This document shows, piece after piece, positions 1-11,375 of a stretch of 64,000 bases of DNA; within the stretch, counting starts at the first letter, position 1; each line of letters opens with the position of its first letter. Both the position numbers and the translations under genes were made by a program. Below the pieces are notes generated by a model. It did not search any database, had not been told where the DNA came from, and saw only the letters and a list, made by a program, of their open reading frames with translations. Origin of the DNA: Symsagittifera roscoffensis (Eukaryota; Xenacoelomorpha; Acoela; Convolutidae); assembly GCF_963678635.1 (NCBI RefSeq), contig NC_087070.1, positions 42,454,988 through 42,518,987 on the forward strand, read 5' to 3'.

Positions 1-129
1 CGTCATGGCATCCGGTTGTCCACGCGTATGTGATCCTGAGTCCTCTGTTGTCCTTGTTGTGTTTGAGACTCCCACTTTTATGGCATTCCTTATCCCTCCT
101 GACGCCATGATACTATCAGTCCGTGCTAA

Positions 130-1012
130 CTATGTAGATTCGCGTTCCTTTCGTTGTGGTTCCACAAAATCGACTCTAGTTCCGGATGGCTTTTCCACCA
201 TTAATTTATCTTGGGCGAATGAGTTTCTCAAGAAAGCATCCAGTTTGGACTGTATGGCACAAGAACTTTCAGCTAGATTCTTGCCAATTATATCCATTCT
301 GGTCTCTAGAACCCCCATAGTCATACCGTTTCTTCATTTCTCCCATATCCTTCTTGATATGTTTTTCTTGCTCTTTATCGGTAGCTTCTACCTTGTCCGA
401 CATCTGTTGTAGCTTCTCTTCAGTCGCCCTTGCCAGGTCAAAACATTTGTCTGGGTTCTCATTTTTGTTTTGTCGTATTTCCCTTTTAGTTCTTGGCGGT
501 CCTCCTTGCTGTAGTTCAGTTTCTTGTCGATTTGCTCCAACTTTGCCATCAAGTAATCCAGCTCAAGCGAAATTGTTTTTCTTGGTTAGCCGTTGCTCCA
601 TGTGTGACCTGCTCTTCGTCTTATTTGGTTTCTGATGTAATTGCGGAAACTGTTCCAAACGTTTTGCATTTCTCGGTCGTCTGCATAACTTCTTCTTTAT
701 CTTTTGTTTTCATCCCGACCATCGCTGCAATCCTCTCTGTGAACGACGTTCTTTTTGTTTGAGAATCGTCTTTTATCGTTTTCGGCGTGTTGCTTGTTGT
801 TTCGTCTGCATTGTCAAGCGGTGAGAACTCGTTTTCTTTTCTTGTTTTTCTGCATTTAACATTGGTGTTGATTCAGTCGTTTTCGTTTCCACCCCGTCAA
901 TACTCTGATTTCGTGTCCCAAGATCGTCTTCTCTAGCCGGCAAAGTCTGTTCTTCCGTTGCTTTCTCCTTGTCCTGATGTTCTTTTATGCTTCTTGTTTT
1001 GACCATGTTCAC
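130..1012 (-). pseudogene. Decayed coiled-coil gag/ORF1-like retroelement protein
   Basis: On the minus strand several short open segments follow one another in different frames (1012-773, then roughly 795-620, 560-330 and 324-130). All are Lys/Glu/Gln-rich and lack hydrophobic cores. The 3' segments contain heptad-like stretches (for example KLEQIDKKL and EEKLQQMSDKVEATDKEQEK) that would form a coiled coil. Such charged coiled-coil proteins are typical of gag or LINE ORF1 proteins, and the successive frame changes are what an old element copy would show. No zinc knuckle or catalytic motif is visible, so the family is not identified. A decayed cellular coiled-coil gene is an alternative. The call rests on composition and frame pattern only. 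Confidence 0.3.
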
Positions 1013-1289
1013 TGAAATGTTTTTTTTTGACTTTCGGATGTGATGGTGTTAGTCTCAGTTGTGACGAGGTTTGGTTTTGCTTAAGTCCTGTTCCTCTTCT
1101 TTCAGTTATCGATACCCTATTTCTAAATAAACAATTTCCTTTATCTACAAATTTTTTATTTACAAGTCCCTACTGTAAAATCTTATTGAAATTATAACAA
1201 AATTTCCTAATGTATTAAAAACTAAAACAAATCGAATTAGTCTAAATTAGTTTTAAATGTAAATCAATTTCAGTCATTAGGACCTGTTG

Positions 1290-1945
1290 TTCTTGTTTTG
1301 GGATACTTTAATACTTTCCCAGGATTTCTTGGTACTCTCCTAGGACCCTTCGCCCAAGTGTTGGGATACTTCGATGGGGTCGTGGTACACTTTGGTGCGG
1401 TCCTAGTACTTTTATATACCCTCCTAGGAACCATAGTGTTCTGTTTGGGACACTAAGTTACTGTCCCAAGAGTTTTCTAAAAACTCCTAGGACCCTTCGA
1501 TCAAGTGTTGGTACACTTCGTTGCTGTCCCAAGATTTTTCTGAACTCTCCCAGGATCCTTCGCTGGAGTGTTGGGACATTTCGTACTGTCCCTGAACTTT
1601 TCTGAACCCTCCTAGGAGACTTCGCTTGAGTTTTGGGACACTTCGTTACTATCCCAGGACTTTTCTGAACCCTCCTAGGACCCTTCGCTCAAGTGTTGGG
1701 ACACTTGGTACTGTCCCAGGACTTTTCTGAACCCTCCTAGGAGACTTCGCTTGAGTGTTGGGACACTTCGTACTGTCCCAGGACTTTTCTGAACCCTCCT
1801 AGGAGACTTCGCTCGAGTGTTGGGACACTTCGTACTGTCCCAGGTCTTCTCTGAACCCTCCTAGGAGACTTCGCTCGAGTGTTGGGACAATGGGATCTCT
1901 TGTTCCTTATTGTTGGGACAGTCGGATCTCCTGTTCCTTAGTGTT
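1290..1945. repeat. 62-bp minisatellite
   Basis: About ten head-to-tail units. The landmark GTTGGGACACTTCGTACTG recurs at 1695, 1757, 1819 and 1881, giving an exact 62-bp spacing at the right end. Units to the left (1300-1560) are diverged and partly rearranged, so the array is older there and more homogeneous to the right. Each unit contains CCTCCTAGGAG, a near-palindrome. The reading frames inside are broken and I see no protein. Confidence 0.9.
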
Positions 1946-2639
1946 GGGAATACGACTTGTTAGCAAGTGCCTTATGATTTCCAACTCGTTAAAAGCCAAT
2001 TAAAATTGATCAGGAAGCGTAAAATTTTAACTGAGAAAAATGAGAAAAAAGTTTTTAAAAATGGTAAGTACGCTCAAAATTCAGAGGCGACTAATGTGGT
2101 CTTTTCGTAAAAAAATGTCTTGTACTTGATTGCCACGCGTTTTTCCTCCCCCCTACTAACGATCTTAATGGGTATTCTCCTTTTGGATTCCAAAAACCGT
2201 CTATTTCCGACCCCCCCCCCCCCCCCACCCAATCCGACCAGGTTACCTACCTTGATTCGATCTTAAAATTGGATATCCTCGCGTTTTAACTCTTGTTCTG
2301 AGTCTAAAGATGGATCGTTTCAGACTCTGGGTCTACTAAGGTAACTAAATCGACGATATCGATTGTGTAATTACTATAATGTGTCCGCTTTTTTACACTT
2401 TTCAACCACCAACCTCTATCTTAACCAGCCCCCTTCTAACCTTCACCCTGTCTAGCCCCACACTTAAGCTGAAAATTACCCTAAGAGCGATGGGTGCTAA
2501 ACCTCTCGAGAGAAAAACGTAGAACTTGTTTCCAAGCTCTGCTCAAGTAAAAAAATTTCCTCAAAACTGTGGGTAGGCCTCGTTTCGGAAAACGCACCGG
2601 TTTCTCAAATTTTCTTAAAAAGCTAGGTGAACCTGTTCC
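1946..2639. other. Non-coding spacer with poly-C run
   Basis: No gene is supported here. The stretch holds an AT-rich segment and a homopolymer run of C near 2213-2226. The C run produces no meaningful reading frame and may be mis-sized in the assembly. Confidence 0.6.
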
Positions 2640-3330
2640 CGTTGAACCGCACCATCGGTACTCTAGATTGGGCATGTAGCCCAGAACTGTGTCAAGTGGG
2701 TTTGTTCCCGTAGTCTTGATGTCCCCAATCTAGAAAATAAGAACGCCCCCATACAAAGGTCTTAAAATACCTAAAACACGCGAACGCCGTTAAGAATAGG
2801 GTTGGATTCTTTTGTATAGTTTTTTTTTATTTGACAGTGGACCTTATCCATTTCAGATGGATCAATCTAAAAATTATCCCTAACTCAACATAACAATATA
2901 AAACAGACTCAAAAAAATTAAATTAGGCACTCACATACCAACACAAACTCTAGAATTGAGTAACTAAACTATAAAGCAACTCTAGAATTGATTGGGTAAT
3001 TAAGTTTAACTCGAAAAGTTTGTAATGAATAAATTTCTGCTCAGGAAATAAGATTTGGGTCTGGACCATTGGGCAATTTCGGTTGTCCACCTTTCCACCG
3101 AAGGTTTTTTCTGGTCCACTCGAATTTACACTCCCTCCACTCGCGATTACTTTCTGTCTTCTGCCAAGAACAAGACAGCTCTACTCTCGTTCGAATTATG
3201 TATCGGAAATTGCGATTAGCAATTTCCAACTGCTATTTTTTGACGATTTTCCCGCGATTGTAGTTCGAATCTTCTGATCTTATTTTCTGATATTTTCAGT
3301 TGTCGCGAGAAACTTGAGCATGACATGCTC
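2640..3330 (+). repeat. Left arm of long inverted repeat
   Basis: Reverse-complement partner of 4200-4985. The inner end carries the short palindrome GAGCATGACATGCTC near 3316. Short ORFs inside on both strands are shadows of the repeat and have no recognisable product. Confidence 0.7.
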
Positions 3331-3424
3331 AATTCGATTTTTTGAAAAATTACGTTTCACCCCAAAATCAAGACTAAACGTTTTCTCAAGGTCAATTTTC
3401 CAAATATGACCAAATGGCACAAGG

Positions 3425-3805
3425 TTGCAAAATTTAACCAATGTTCAAGTGGTTTTCACCACAGGAAAGCTAGAATCATGTTTACCATCACTGAAATCAG
3501 CATTTGCTAATGACCGCAAAACAAGAGTGGTTAATAAATTGACATGTAGTGGTTTATTTCCACCTATGTCGGACACACAGTTCGACATAAGACCAATAGA
3601 ATCGGGGAACATAAGAAAGCAGACTCACCGGTAGGCCTTCACCTTCAGCAATGTAGTCTTGAAGGAAATAGCGCAGATCTTAGTTGGCAAATTGTAGTTA
3701 CGTCAAACAACCAAACAAAACTTAACACTAGAGGCGAAATATATCAGAAAAGAGAAAACTGTAACACGCGCGATGAGTTTAGGACCAGGGAGTTAACACT
3801 GAAAA
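3425..3805 (+). pseudogene. GIY-YIG endonuclease domain, frameshifted, from a retroelement
   Basis: The first frame (3425 to about 3560) reads NVQVVFTTGKLESCLPSL and then RVVNKLTCSG, the usual lead-in to the GIY-YIG domain of retroelements. After a frame change near 3560-3570 the reading continues as YVGHTVRH, then RIGEHKKADSPVGLHL, then a W-Q-I strand, GEIY, and finally NTRDEFRTRELTL before a stop near 3794. YVG, the following Arg, the EH pair and the acidic GE-Y position match the GIY-YIG layout. The domain is close to full length but the frameshift and loss of upstream RT make it non-functional. It lies between the two inverted arms described above. Confidence 0.7.
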
Positions 3806-4199
3806 TATTCTCAAAATATTTTTCGGTTTTTGATTCAAAACGTATGTCACAATCAAAATTATGACTCAGAAACTTCCAGACATATTAATTATAAATTGTT
3901 TAATTAATTTAAGAGGTTAAAAGTTTGGTTATTTTAATTAGTATTTTTAGAAGTCAACGGTGATTGACACATTTTTAACATCATGGTTTTAACCAAAATT
4001 TATGTGAATTATTGTAAATAATTTTTGTAAATTGATGTTTTATCGACATTTAAATTAGTTTATTGTAAAAATCCTGAGGATGCACATAGTTGCAAAAACG
4101 TTTGGAGTTTACTCTTGTGCCAGTCGGTCATGTCTGGAGGTTTCACCTTGAGAAACACGTAATTATGGAGTGAAGTTTTAATTTTAAAAATTTCGAATG

Positions 4200-4985
4200 G
4201 AGCCTGTCATGCTCAGTTTTCTCGAACCAACTGAAAACGCAAAAAGAAAAATCAGAACGACCGAATTAACAATTGCGGGAAACTACTCAGGAAAAAGGCA
4301 GGAAATTGCTGTTCGCAAATTCTCGATACGAAATAATAAGAGAGTAGAGCTGTCTTATCCCGAAAACAGGAGAATAGAACACAGACTTGAGAAAGGACGA
4401 TTATTCGAACGGAACAGAGTGAACATTCAATGGAAGAGAGGACAACTCGAGTGTCCCGATGGTTCATTCAGAAACTTTGATTCTTGAGACAGAACTTACT
4501 TCTGTTGTTAAAACTAATTAGCATCAAACTTATTTAGTTGTATTATTTAATTCTCAAGCTGCTTGTCTTTTAATTACTCCTCATACTCAAGCGCATCGAC
4601 ATGTGAGTTCTCAATTTAAATTTCTCGAGTGTATTTTATGATAGTTATGTTGAGATAAGGCGAGTTTTAGGTTGATCCATCTGTAATGGATCAAAGTTCC
4701 ACTGTCCAATAAAAAGTAACTAAGCGGATTGTTCCGACCCGGTTTTTAACGGCGTTCATGTATTTTGGGTATTTCGAGACCTAAGTATGGGGACGTTCTT
4801 ATTTCTAGAGTGGGGGGTATTTTGGTAGTGGCCTTTAAGCTGTAACGGGTTCTAGTCTCATGTCGCAAGCGAACCGAATTGGCTCCGACCGTTCTTGAGG
4901 TAGAAAAACACAAGAGATAGTGTCCCTGACTCTTGAGCCAATGGTTATAGGGCCTATTTTTCTTAAGCCTCATATGTGACTAAAG
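4200..4985 (-). repeat. Right arm of long inverted repeat
   Basis: Reverse complement of 2640-3330. A 96-codon open frame on the plus strand (4197-4487) lies wholly within the repeat and has no recognisable domain, so it is treated as chance. The palindromic motif ATCCATCTGTAATGGAT sits near 4676. Confidence 0.7.
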
Positions 4986-6599
4986 TAGGCGACTGTTACA
5001 TCTTTATCAAATATCCCTTCAAAGGTTCAATCCATCTCTAATGGAGCTCATATATAACTCATTAAAAAGATGTTTAGTTATGGTATCTAGCCCTGTTTTT
5101 TACAAAAATCACGTTGACTGGGGATCCGAGACCCAGCTATAATATTTTTTGCAACTTTACGAAAGCTGATTAAAAGTCGTTTGGCTGATGGCCTAAAAAC
5201 GGCGTAATGATAATTAGCCCTTAAACTAATCAGAAAGTTAACTGGCTAGGTCGAGACGGTAAAAAACGAGTAGAATTAAGGTAACTGACGTCAGTCAGTC
5301 GTCAATAGGGACCTTTTCTACGCTCTGTCACTGTAATTTCTGACCGATTATTAAATGAGGAGTCAATTCACGCGAGGATCTTAGAAGCAGGGAGCTGACA
5401 CAAGCTATAGTTCCAAAGTCGAAAGTTTGAATTTAAGAAACTAGTTAAAAGTACAAAGCACCCAGAAAATTTTTAAATTTTAAGCGTAATTTGTAAATTG
5501 TTCTCCTAATTTATGCATCTTTATTTGTCTTTCACTCCATTTAAAACGTCAATTTTATTTTAGAAAAAATATGTTTTTGTGTGTGGTGTTTGCGGTAAGT
5601 CGATGTCTTAAATATCTGTATTCTCTAAAATATAGGCTCTTTTCCAGATCCTCCATTGATTTTTTCTGAAATTCTAAGCATCAAAGTTTCTGTAAATGCA
5701 TCAAAACGTATAAGCATGAACCGGTGAACAAAATCTTACATCATTGCTTTCATGCAAAATTTTGAACAACTTAATTCTGTAATTTTACTAGGGCTGGGAA
5801 ACTGGAAAAGAGCCGAAAATTTGAATAAAAAAGCTAGCCGACGCAAACAGAGACATAAAGATGTATCATGAAGGGGGCCAGCGTATGAACGGGCCAGCAT
5901 TTCTTTAGTGCACTAGAGGTTTAAGTGGCGATACTAATGAATCAGAACTTACTGACTTGAAATTGGCGATTGAAACTGAAGTTTTAAAAAAAGGGAATCG
6001 ACCATGTGAGGAAAAAGTTATTACACATGCTTTAATTTCAAGCAAAATAAAAAACAACCAATTGATCCCGATGTCCCTATAGGATGTTTTCAACAAAAAA
6101 CTCAGCTTGAAAGATTTTGGAAATTGATAAAAGTTGATGGCTTCATATTTTTTTTCTACGAATTTCATTTGTGAAAAATCTTCAAAAAGTTTTTCGGCTT
6201 GTATATATTGCCAACATTTTAACATCAAATATCTTTCCACTTAGCTTCTGTTATTGTTCTTTCAAAAAGTTAGATTTCATCAGCAGGCTGAGTTAAAAAC
6301 TCAAACTGCAACATTTTTTTCAATTTCTAGTCCCTCATCAGACCCTCAATAGCAAACGCATTAAAAGTTCAACTGACCCGCGTTAACATAAACAATACCT
6401 CCAAACGGAGCCTTAAGATTAAGAGAAACGCTATACGCCTCTCCCTTAATAGATGCGCCTCAGTTTTATGCTGAAGTGGAAAAACGCATAAAAACTGCGC
6501 GTCTCGAGCTTTCGGTACCCATGGAATTACAATAGAATTACAATAATTCAATTGAAACGTCCCCATGAAACAGTGCTAGACTATCTCACAAATATCATA
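4986..6599. other. Non-coding, repeat-derived spacer
   Basis: No exon or catalytic motif is supported. Another short inverted motif (CCATCTCTAATGG) at about 5032 resembles the one in the right arm, suggesting the same element family continues a little further. The remaining sequence is AT-rich with frequent stops. Confidence 0.5.
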
Positions 6600-7110
6600 G
6601 ACCTTAGTTTACGCTCTTCGCAAATTCCATCCATTTGGATAACAGCCACCTTACTTCTCGTCTAGCCCCTGAAAGACCCCACGCTTTCCAAATCCTATCG
6701 TCATATTTCCTTATTTAGCCCCGTTATTCTTAATAATTACCTTAAAACCTAGTCACAGCAACACGGCTTTTGACCCCTGCACTCCACCAACAGGGTCCTA
6801 ATCTCGCTACAATTTAATTTCGCATGGCTTCTTGCTTCTTGCAGCCTTAGATTTATCGAAAGCCTTCGATTATATGAACCACACGCTCATTGATAAATTT
6901 GCTAAATCCTCACTGCAATAGTCTGCAGTGGAGTCCTTCGAGGCTCAGTTATATCCTCAACATTTTGCAACTACTATGTCCACGATTCCCCTTCTCTGCC
7001 CGAAAGTATATCCATTATATCTAACGCGGACGACTTCAATGTCTTCACCCAAGGCATAACTATCAAAACTCTATCTTCTCTCTCCGCTGACCTAGACTCT
7101 ATCTACACTT
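6600..7110 (+). pseudogene. Non-LTR retrotransposon reverse transcriptase fragment (Jockey/CR1-like)
   Basis: Pieces of a reverse transcriptase are readable in changing frames. They include a block near 6625-6720 reading IWITATLLL and then SYRHISLFSPV, LDLSKAFDYMNHTLI (about 6849-6893), the GVLRGSVISS motif (about 6927) and NADDFNVFTQG (about 7027-7059). LSKAFD is the first catalytic Asp block and xADD is the second, with the usual Tyr changed to Asn. Spacing between blocks is shorter than in intact elements, so material is deleted as well as frameshifted. The fragment ends abruptly near 7110, where unrelated repeat sequence begins. It is dead. The clade assignment is by motif resemblance only. 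Confidence 0.7.
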
Positions 7111-8029
7111 GTTTCCTTATGGAATCTGGACATTTTTCAGGCCCTATGACTTGTCTTTTGTTAAAGACCGCGCCTTTTGAATATAAGGTCTTGGGTTTGA
7201 GTCCGAGCCGGGCTTCGATTATTTGTCGGTGTGTGGAACTTGATGTTTTGTCTACTCGTGTTTGTTGGCTTACATTCCAAACCGTGGATTTTTTTAAAGC
7301 ATCAATTGATGATTTCTTAGCCTTCAAGTGTGCTTAAGATTTTTTTTACTTTTTTAAGTCCCGGGATCTTGAAAACTTTACAAAAAGTTTTCTGGGTGTT
7401 GAGAAAAATCGGTCAAAAGTTTTTGATTTTTGTCTAATTTTTAGAAAGTAAAGCGCGCGAAAAACTCATTAATAAGCTTTATTCAGCTCTATAAAAAATT
7501 ATTCTTTTACTTTTAGGTGTGTTTAACTAGTTTTCGAAGTTTAGTTTAGCGCATCCTCAGATCTAATAAAACAAATAATAATTTTGCAATCATCTATTGT
7601 TTTAAAATAATCAATTGGTTTGGTTTTCATATTAATACTAATTTTATGAAGATTGCTTCAGTCTAATAGAACTATGGCTATTTTTCCCCTGCGCTCAAAA
7701 GGCAACTAAAAGAGGGCTTTACAAGGTCAAGTATTAAGAACAAATATGTTTGTCATGGCCCAAATAAACTGCATGCTTAAATAAACCGAAACAATCAGAC
7801 AACTTGAACAAAAAGTTTAGCTAGGTTGGCGGATAGGGAGGAGGGGGTGGATCTGGAGAGATAAAAGACAGAATTCTGAAAAGTCAGGCGACGCGGCAAA
7901 AAGCGATTCCGATTGAAAATAAAGTAATTTCAGGGTCAAGAAAAATCGGTTTGAAATTGTTATTTCATCTATTAACGCGGTCAAGTAAGTCTTGTGGGAG
8001 AGAAATAAATATCTATTTAAGAATGAAGC
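7111..8029. other. Non-coding spacer with tRNA-like B-box
   Basis: No gene is supported. At about 7193 a GGTTTGAGTCCGAGCC motif resembles a Pol III B box, as in the heads of tRNA-derived SINEs, but no matching A box is evident. The rest is AT-rich. Confidence 0.4.
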
Positions 8030-8144
8030 CTAGTTTTTGTTTAGTCGATTTTGCCTTATTTTCGTCATAAGTTTCAAGTCAAGTCAATTCAAGTTTTTAT
8101 GACCATTAGGCAGTGCCTCTTGTGGTCATTTCAAATGTTTTTTG

Positions 8145-8735
8145 TTCCTATCTCCGTTCGAATTCGTACATGTCGATTCCAATCGCTTTCCAATGTTTGT
8201 CCAGTTTCCACTTGAATTCGTCGATGGTCTTGCTTTGCACTGTTTCCTGTGGCAGATTGTTCCAGTCGAGAGGTGCTCTAATCGTGAAGAAATTTTTTCG
8301 CATTTCTAGATTTGCTTTACGTACTACTACTTTACATGCGTTACCTCTAGAATCCCTATCATTCCGCTCGAATAGTCCCGCAGTGGCATTCCTATCATAC
8401 AAACCATAGCAGATTTTATACATTTCTATCATTGTCCTTCTTTTCCTTCTGTATTCCAGCGATGATAGATTCAGTTCTTTAAGGCGTTCGTAATATGATA
8501 GATTTTTCATACCACTAACTAGACGCGTCGCTGTTCTTTGTACGTTTTCTAAGATCTTTTGATGCTTCATCAGTCTTGGGTGCCAGATTAAGTTCGCAAA
8601 TTCAAGGTGTGGCCGTATCAAGCATTTGTAGATGTTTAAAAATACTTGTATCGTGACTTTAGTGAAGCTTTTCTTAATTACTGCTATCATGCCGTTTGCC
8701 TTATTGGCTTTTTTAGTGATGTTTGTTTCGAATAA
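8145..8735 (-). pseudogene. 3' end of a non-LTR retrotransposon ORF2 (post-RT domain)
   Basis: An open minus-strand frame of 180 codons (8690-8148) continues upstream in the same frame to about 8735. It reads like the region downstream of the RT core in CR1/Jockey-type LINEs: CLIRPHLEFANLIWHP, then ENVQRTATRLVSGMKNLSYY, then LEYRRKRRTMIEMYKI, and a final FFTIRAPLDWNNLPQETV. The stop at 8148 is followed by a tail of TTGA/CTTGA-type repeats (about 8060-8100 on the plus strand), as expected at a LINE 3' end. At 8736-8737 the coding sequence is cut off by another dispersed repeat, so the copy is 5'-truncated or disrupted. Frame intactness suggests it is younger than the RT fragment at 6.6-7.1 kb. 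Confidence 0.8.
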
Positions 8736-8736
8736 A

Positions 8737-9015
8737 AGAGTTTGAACCTGGGCAGGGTCGGATCTTTTTAATGAACTTTTTCGTATACTAGTTAAAATGC
8801 GTCCGCTCTATAAATTGAGGCATGTTAATTGGTACTGCTAATACGTGATAATTGGCTGGTACTGCTAATACGTGATAATTGACTGGTACTGCTAATACGT
8901 GATAATTGGCTTGCGTCACTTGAGAAATTTTATAGACTCAGAGTTCTACTCATTCAGTTTTCCCAGTAGCGTTATCGGTCATATTTTTGCTTGTTTGTGC
9001 GAAGTGCAAGTTAGC
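8737..9015 (+). repeat. Dispersed repeat, copy 1 (partner at 22505-22815)
   Basis: From GAACCTGGGCAGGGTCGG through CGTATACTAGTTAAAATGCG and TATAAATTGAGGCATGTTA to AGCGTTATCGGTCATATTTT the sequence matches 22505-22815 closely, with only scattered differences and a different middle insertion. The GGTTCGAACC-like left end is a possible Pol III B box, which suggests a SINE-like origin. The copy abuts the LINE fragment. Confidence 0.8.
8831..8911 (+). repeat. 27-bp unit in three tandem copies
   Basis: GGTACTGCTAATACGTGATA begins at 8831, 8858 and 8885, three units of exactly 27 bp within dispersed repeat copy 1. The partner copy at 22.6 kb has only one imperfect unit, so this is a local expansion. 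Confidence 0.9.
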
Positions 9016-9513
9016 CTCTGTGTAAAAACTATTATTTCGATCGACGAAAATTTATTGAATAAAAAACCACCCCAAGCATAAATCTTCCGTTTTCTTCGAA
9101 AATCGGAAAATTAATAATTTAGTTGGTACATTCTATGCTACTTTAACAGCAATTGGTTTTGTTGTTACTTAGTTAGCTTTCAGTTATTTCATGATTTTTC
9201 TTGTTGAGATTGTTTCGTACAATCCTGCAGTATTTGTGAAACTAAAAACCACCGAGGATTTTACTTGCTGAACATAAAGTATATGTACTAGATGTTACAT
9301 TTTACCAACGGTTTAAAATAAGTTATTTAAAATCGCATCATCGATATCAGGGTAAATTTTGAAATTTCTGGTTTTAAGATTGTCAGTTTTTTTCTTTTTG
9401 CTTTTTTTGAGTAAATTTTCTATAGTTTTTTGTGGAGCCTGTCTTTTTGGAAATTTAATTATTTAAATTTGTTGTCATTCAAAACATGGGCAAATGATGA
9501 AAGAGAAGCTCTG

Positions 9514-9641
9514 ATCATTTGCTCTCGTTCAATGTAAAAATTTCACTGAATTTCGAAAGAAGTGTTTTCCAAAATGGACTTCGAAAACAGGCATTTTAGA
9601 GAGTAAAATCCTGAATTTGCGGTTAATTTTGTCCACTAGTG
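9514..9641 (+). repeat. Right-end segment of a second copy of the MITE family
   Basis: From GATCATTTGCT to the terminal TTTTGTCCACTAGTG this segment parallels 10005-10121. Its own left terminus was not located, so it may be a truncated copy. Confidence 0.55.
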
Positions 9642-9647
9642 TAATTA

Positions 9648-10121
9648 CACGAGTGGAGAAAAGTGTCTATAACTCTTAAAAATTTAGACTCTTAAAACTT
9701 TTAAAGTTTAACGCGTACCTTTTTTCCGCACTAACCATTTGAAGTGTTTATCAGTGTTTTCCGGGTCTGAAAATGCCAATTTTCATCATCTGCAAAAAAA
9801 TTTTCATTTCGCGTGTAAATGTATGAAACAGCTGAGTTTGGTGAAGTTTTCGAACTGATTTTTTCAATTTTCTCGCTGAGAATGTTTCATGTCGCATGAA
9901 CAATTTTTTTACTCCGCTGGTTTGAGAAAGAGTTCACTACGATGTAAAATGTAAAACCTAGCGCAGACGGTGAAAACTGGCATTTTCAGACCCGGATCAT
10001 TTGCTGCCGGTCCATTTACAAGTTTTGTCAAAATTTCAAGTTAATATTGTCCAAAATGGTCCTTAGAGTTGAATTTTTGAGAGTAAAAGCCTAAATTTGC
10101 GTTTAATTTTGTCCACTAGTG
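9648..10121. mobile_element. TA-flanked MITE (Tc1/mariner-like)
   Basis: The left end reads TA|CACGAGTGGAGAAAAGTG and the right end, on the opposite strand, TA|CACTAGTGGACAAAATTA. That is about 14 of 18 matching terminal inverted bases with TA on both sides, giving a 474-bp element without coding capacity. A second right end of the same type (TTTTGTCCACTAGTG then TA) finishes at 9641, directly before it, so two related elements probably inserted side by side. The shared 9514-9641 and 10005-10121 segments are alignable. TA duplication and size are as expected of mariner-derived MITEs; no transposase is present. Confidence 0.65.
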
Positions 10122-11312
10122 TATGTGTTTCAGCAAATTCATCAATAGTCTTATTAGCTGTTTTATATTCAACTGTTTGCAAGTGTTTGCGAACGGCAAC
10201 TTCGTTATTTGTAACAATGACTCCTGGTCTACGTTATCCTAATTTTGCAAAATGAAGGTACAAACATGTTGTAAGACCCAGAATACAAGCTAATTCAGAT
10301 TGCAGTTCCAACATTTTTTTTCAATTGAGTATTAAGGTATTATTGAGGACTGACTGGTGTATTCTTATCATTCAAATTGGTAAATGTGAACAAAAATTGG
10401 ACAGGCGCTGAACCGGATAATCATTAATCAAGCCGCAAATCTAGCGTGTACATGAATATGAATGATGGCTGAATCCAGCTCTGCGCAAGGAAATTTGGCT
10501 GTCTTTCGTATTGATGGTTGAATTATTGAACGATTAGCTGGGGCATGCATGGTATTGTATGAACACTAAATTCACATTACATAGTAGAAAATAGTGTAGT
10601 TACTGTAAAGTGGTGCTCTAAGTGCTCTGCATTTAGAAATCAAGTGTTACCGTTAAACAAACAAAAATGAACATGATTTTAGCTAACACAAATCTGGATT
10701 TTTTGTTAAAGAGGTTATTTTTGCGTTCGAGTTATTCGCCAAGTGACTATGAAACTACTCGCTCTGTTTTTTTGCTTGTAATCTCTAGTTATTTTTTTCG
10801 TCCTACTTGATTTTTTATTTTAGTGATTCGCCTAAAATATATATATTATTATAAATACAAGAACGCCTCTGCTCGTGACTAGATTGTTAAATATAGAGCT
10901 AAGTTTTGAAAAGGATATATTATAAATGCATGAATAAATTGAAGGATATGCTTGGACGATTCGAGACAAGATTGTATGTATCTAAACTTTGAAGAGACGA
11001 CTATTAAGCCGAAAATGACGTAAGTTTTGAAAATATTCGTTGATAACCGCACAATTTGTATGTAGGTTGAAATAGCGCCAGGAAATGAATATATATGTAT
11101 GTGAACAAATATGAATGAACTCCAGTATGTGTGAATGAATGAACTGAAGGAATCCGTGCACCTAGCAGACTGATCCAATAGTCGACCTTTAAAAACTAAT
11201 TTTGATACATAATTTTTGAAAATACCCAGAAAAAAATGATGGTAAATCAAGTATTTCTGTTTTTTTTTTAATTTTTGCCATGTGTTAACATACTTACGTA
11301 ACTTTGGTAAGC

Positions 11313-11375
11313 TGGCTAGTTATCGTCTCTCAATCGAAAGGGCGGTGGTTCGACGTTCGAGGCTCAGATGATCCG
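11313..11375 (+). repeat. tRNA-like SINE head (weak)
   Basis: AGCTGGCTAGTTATCG resembles a D-arm/A box and GGTGGTTCGACGTTCG a T-arm/B box at a tRNA-like distance. The acceptor stem does not pair, so this is at best a SINE head or tRNA relic. Confidence 0.3.

Larger units (their letters stand above)
2640..4985 (+). mobile_element. Penelope-like (GIY-YIG) retroelement remnant framed by inverted repeats
   Basis: The left segment 2640-3330 is the reverse complement of the right segment 4200-4985, diverged but alignable along most of its length. Shared landmarks include GAACGCCGTTAA (around 2788, and reversed around 4752), GATGGATCAA next to CTAACTCAACATAAC, and GTAGAGCTGTCTT. Between the arms lies a GIY-YIG endonuclease fragment on the plus strand. 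Penelope-like elements encode RT followed by GIY-YIG and are often 5'-truncated with their terminal repeat present in inverted orientation, which fits. No RT is seen here, so this would be a 5'-truncated copy. An unrelated foldback element that captured a GIY-YIG fragment is the alternative. Confidence 0.55.

Noticed and set aside
4197-4487. 96-codon ORF, basic
   Set aside because: Lies within one arm of an inverted repeat whose partner arm lacks the frame; no domain.
2640-4985. Hammerhead ribozyme in the Penelope-like terminal repeats
   Set aside because: No CTGATGA core followed by a stem and GAAA was found in either arm by eye.
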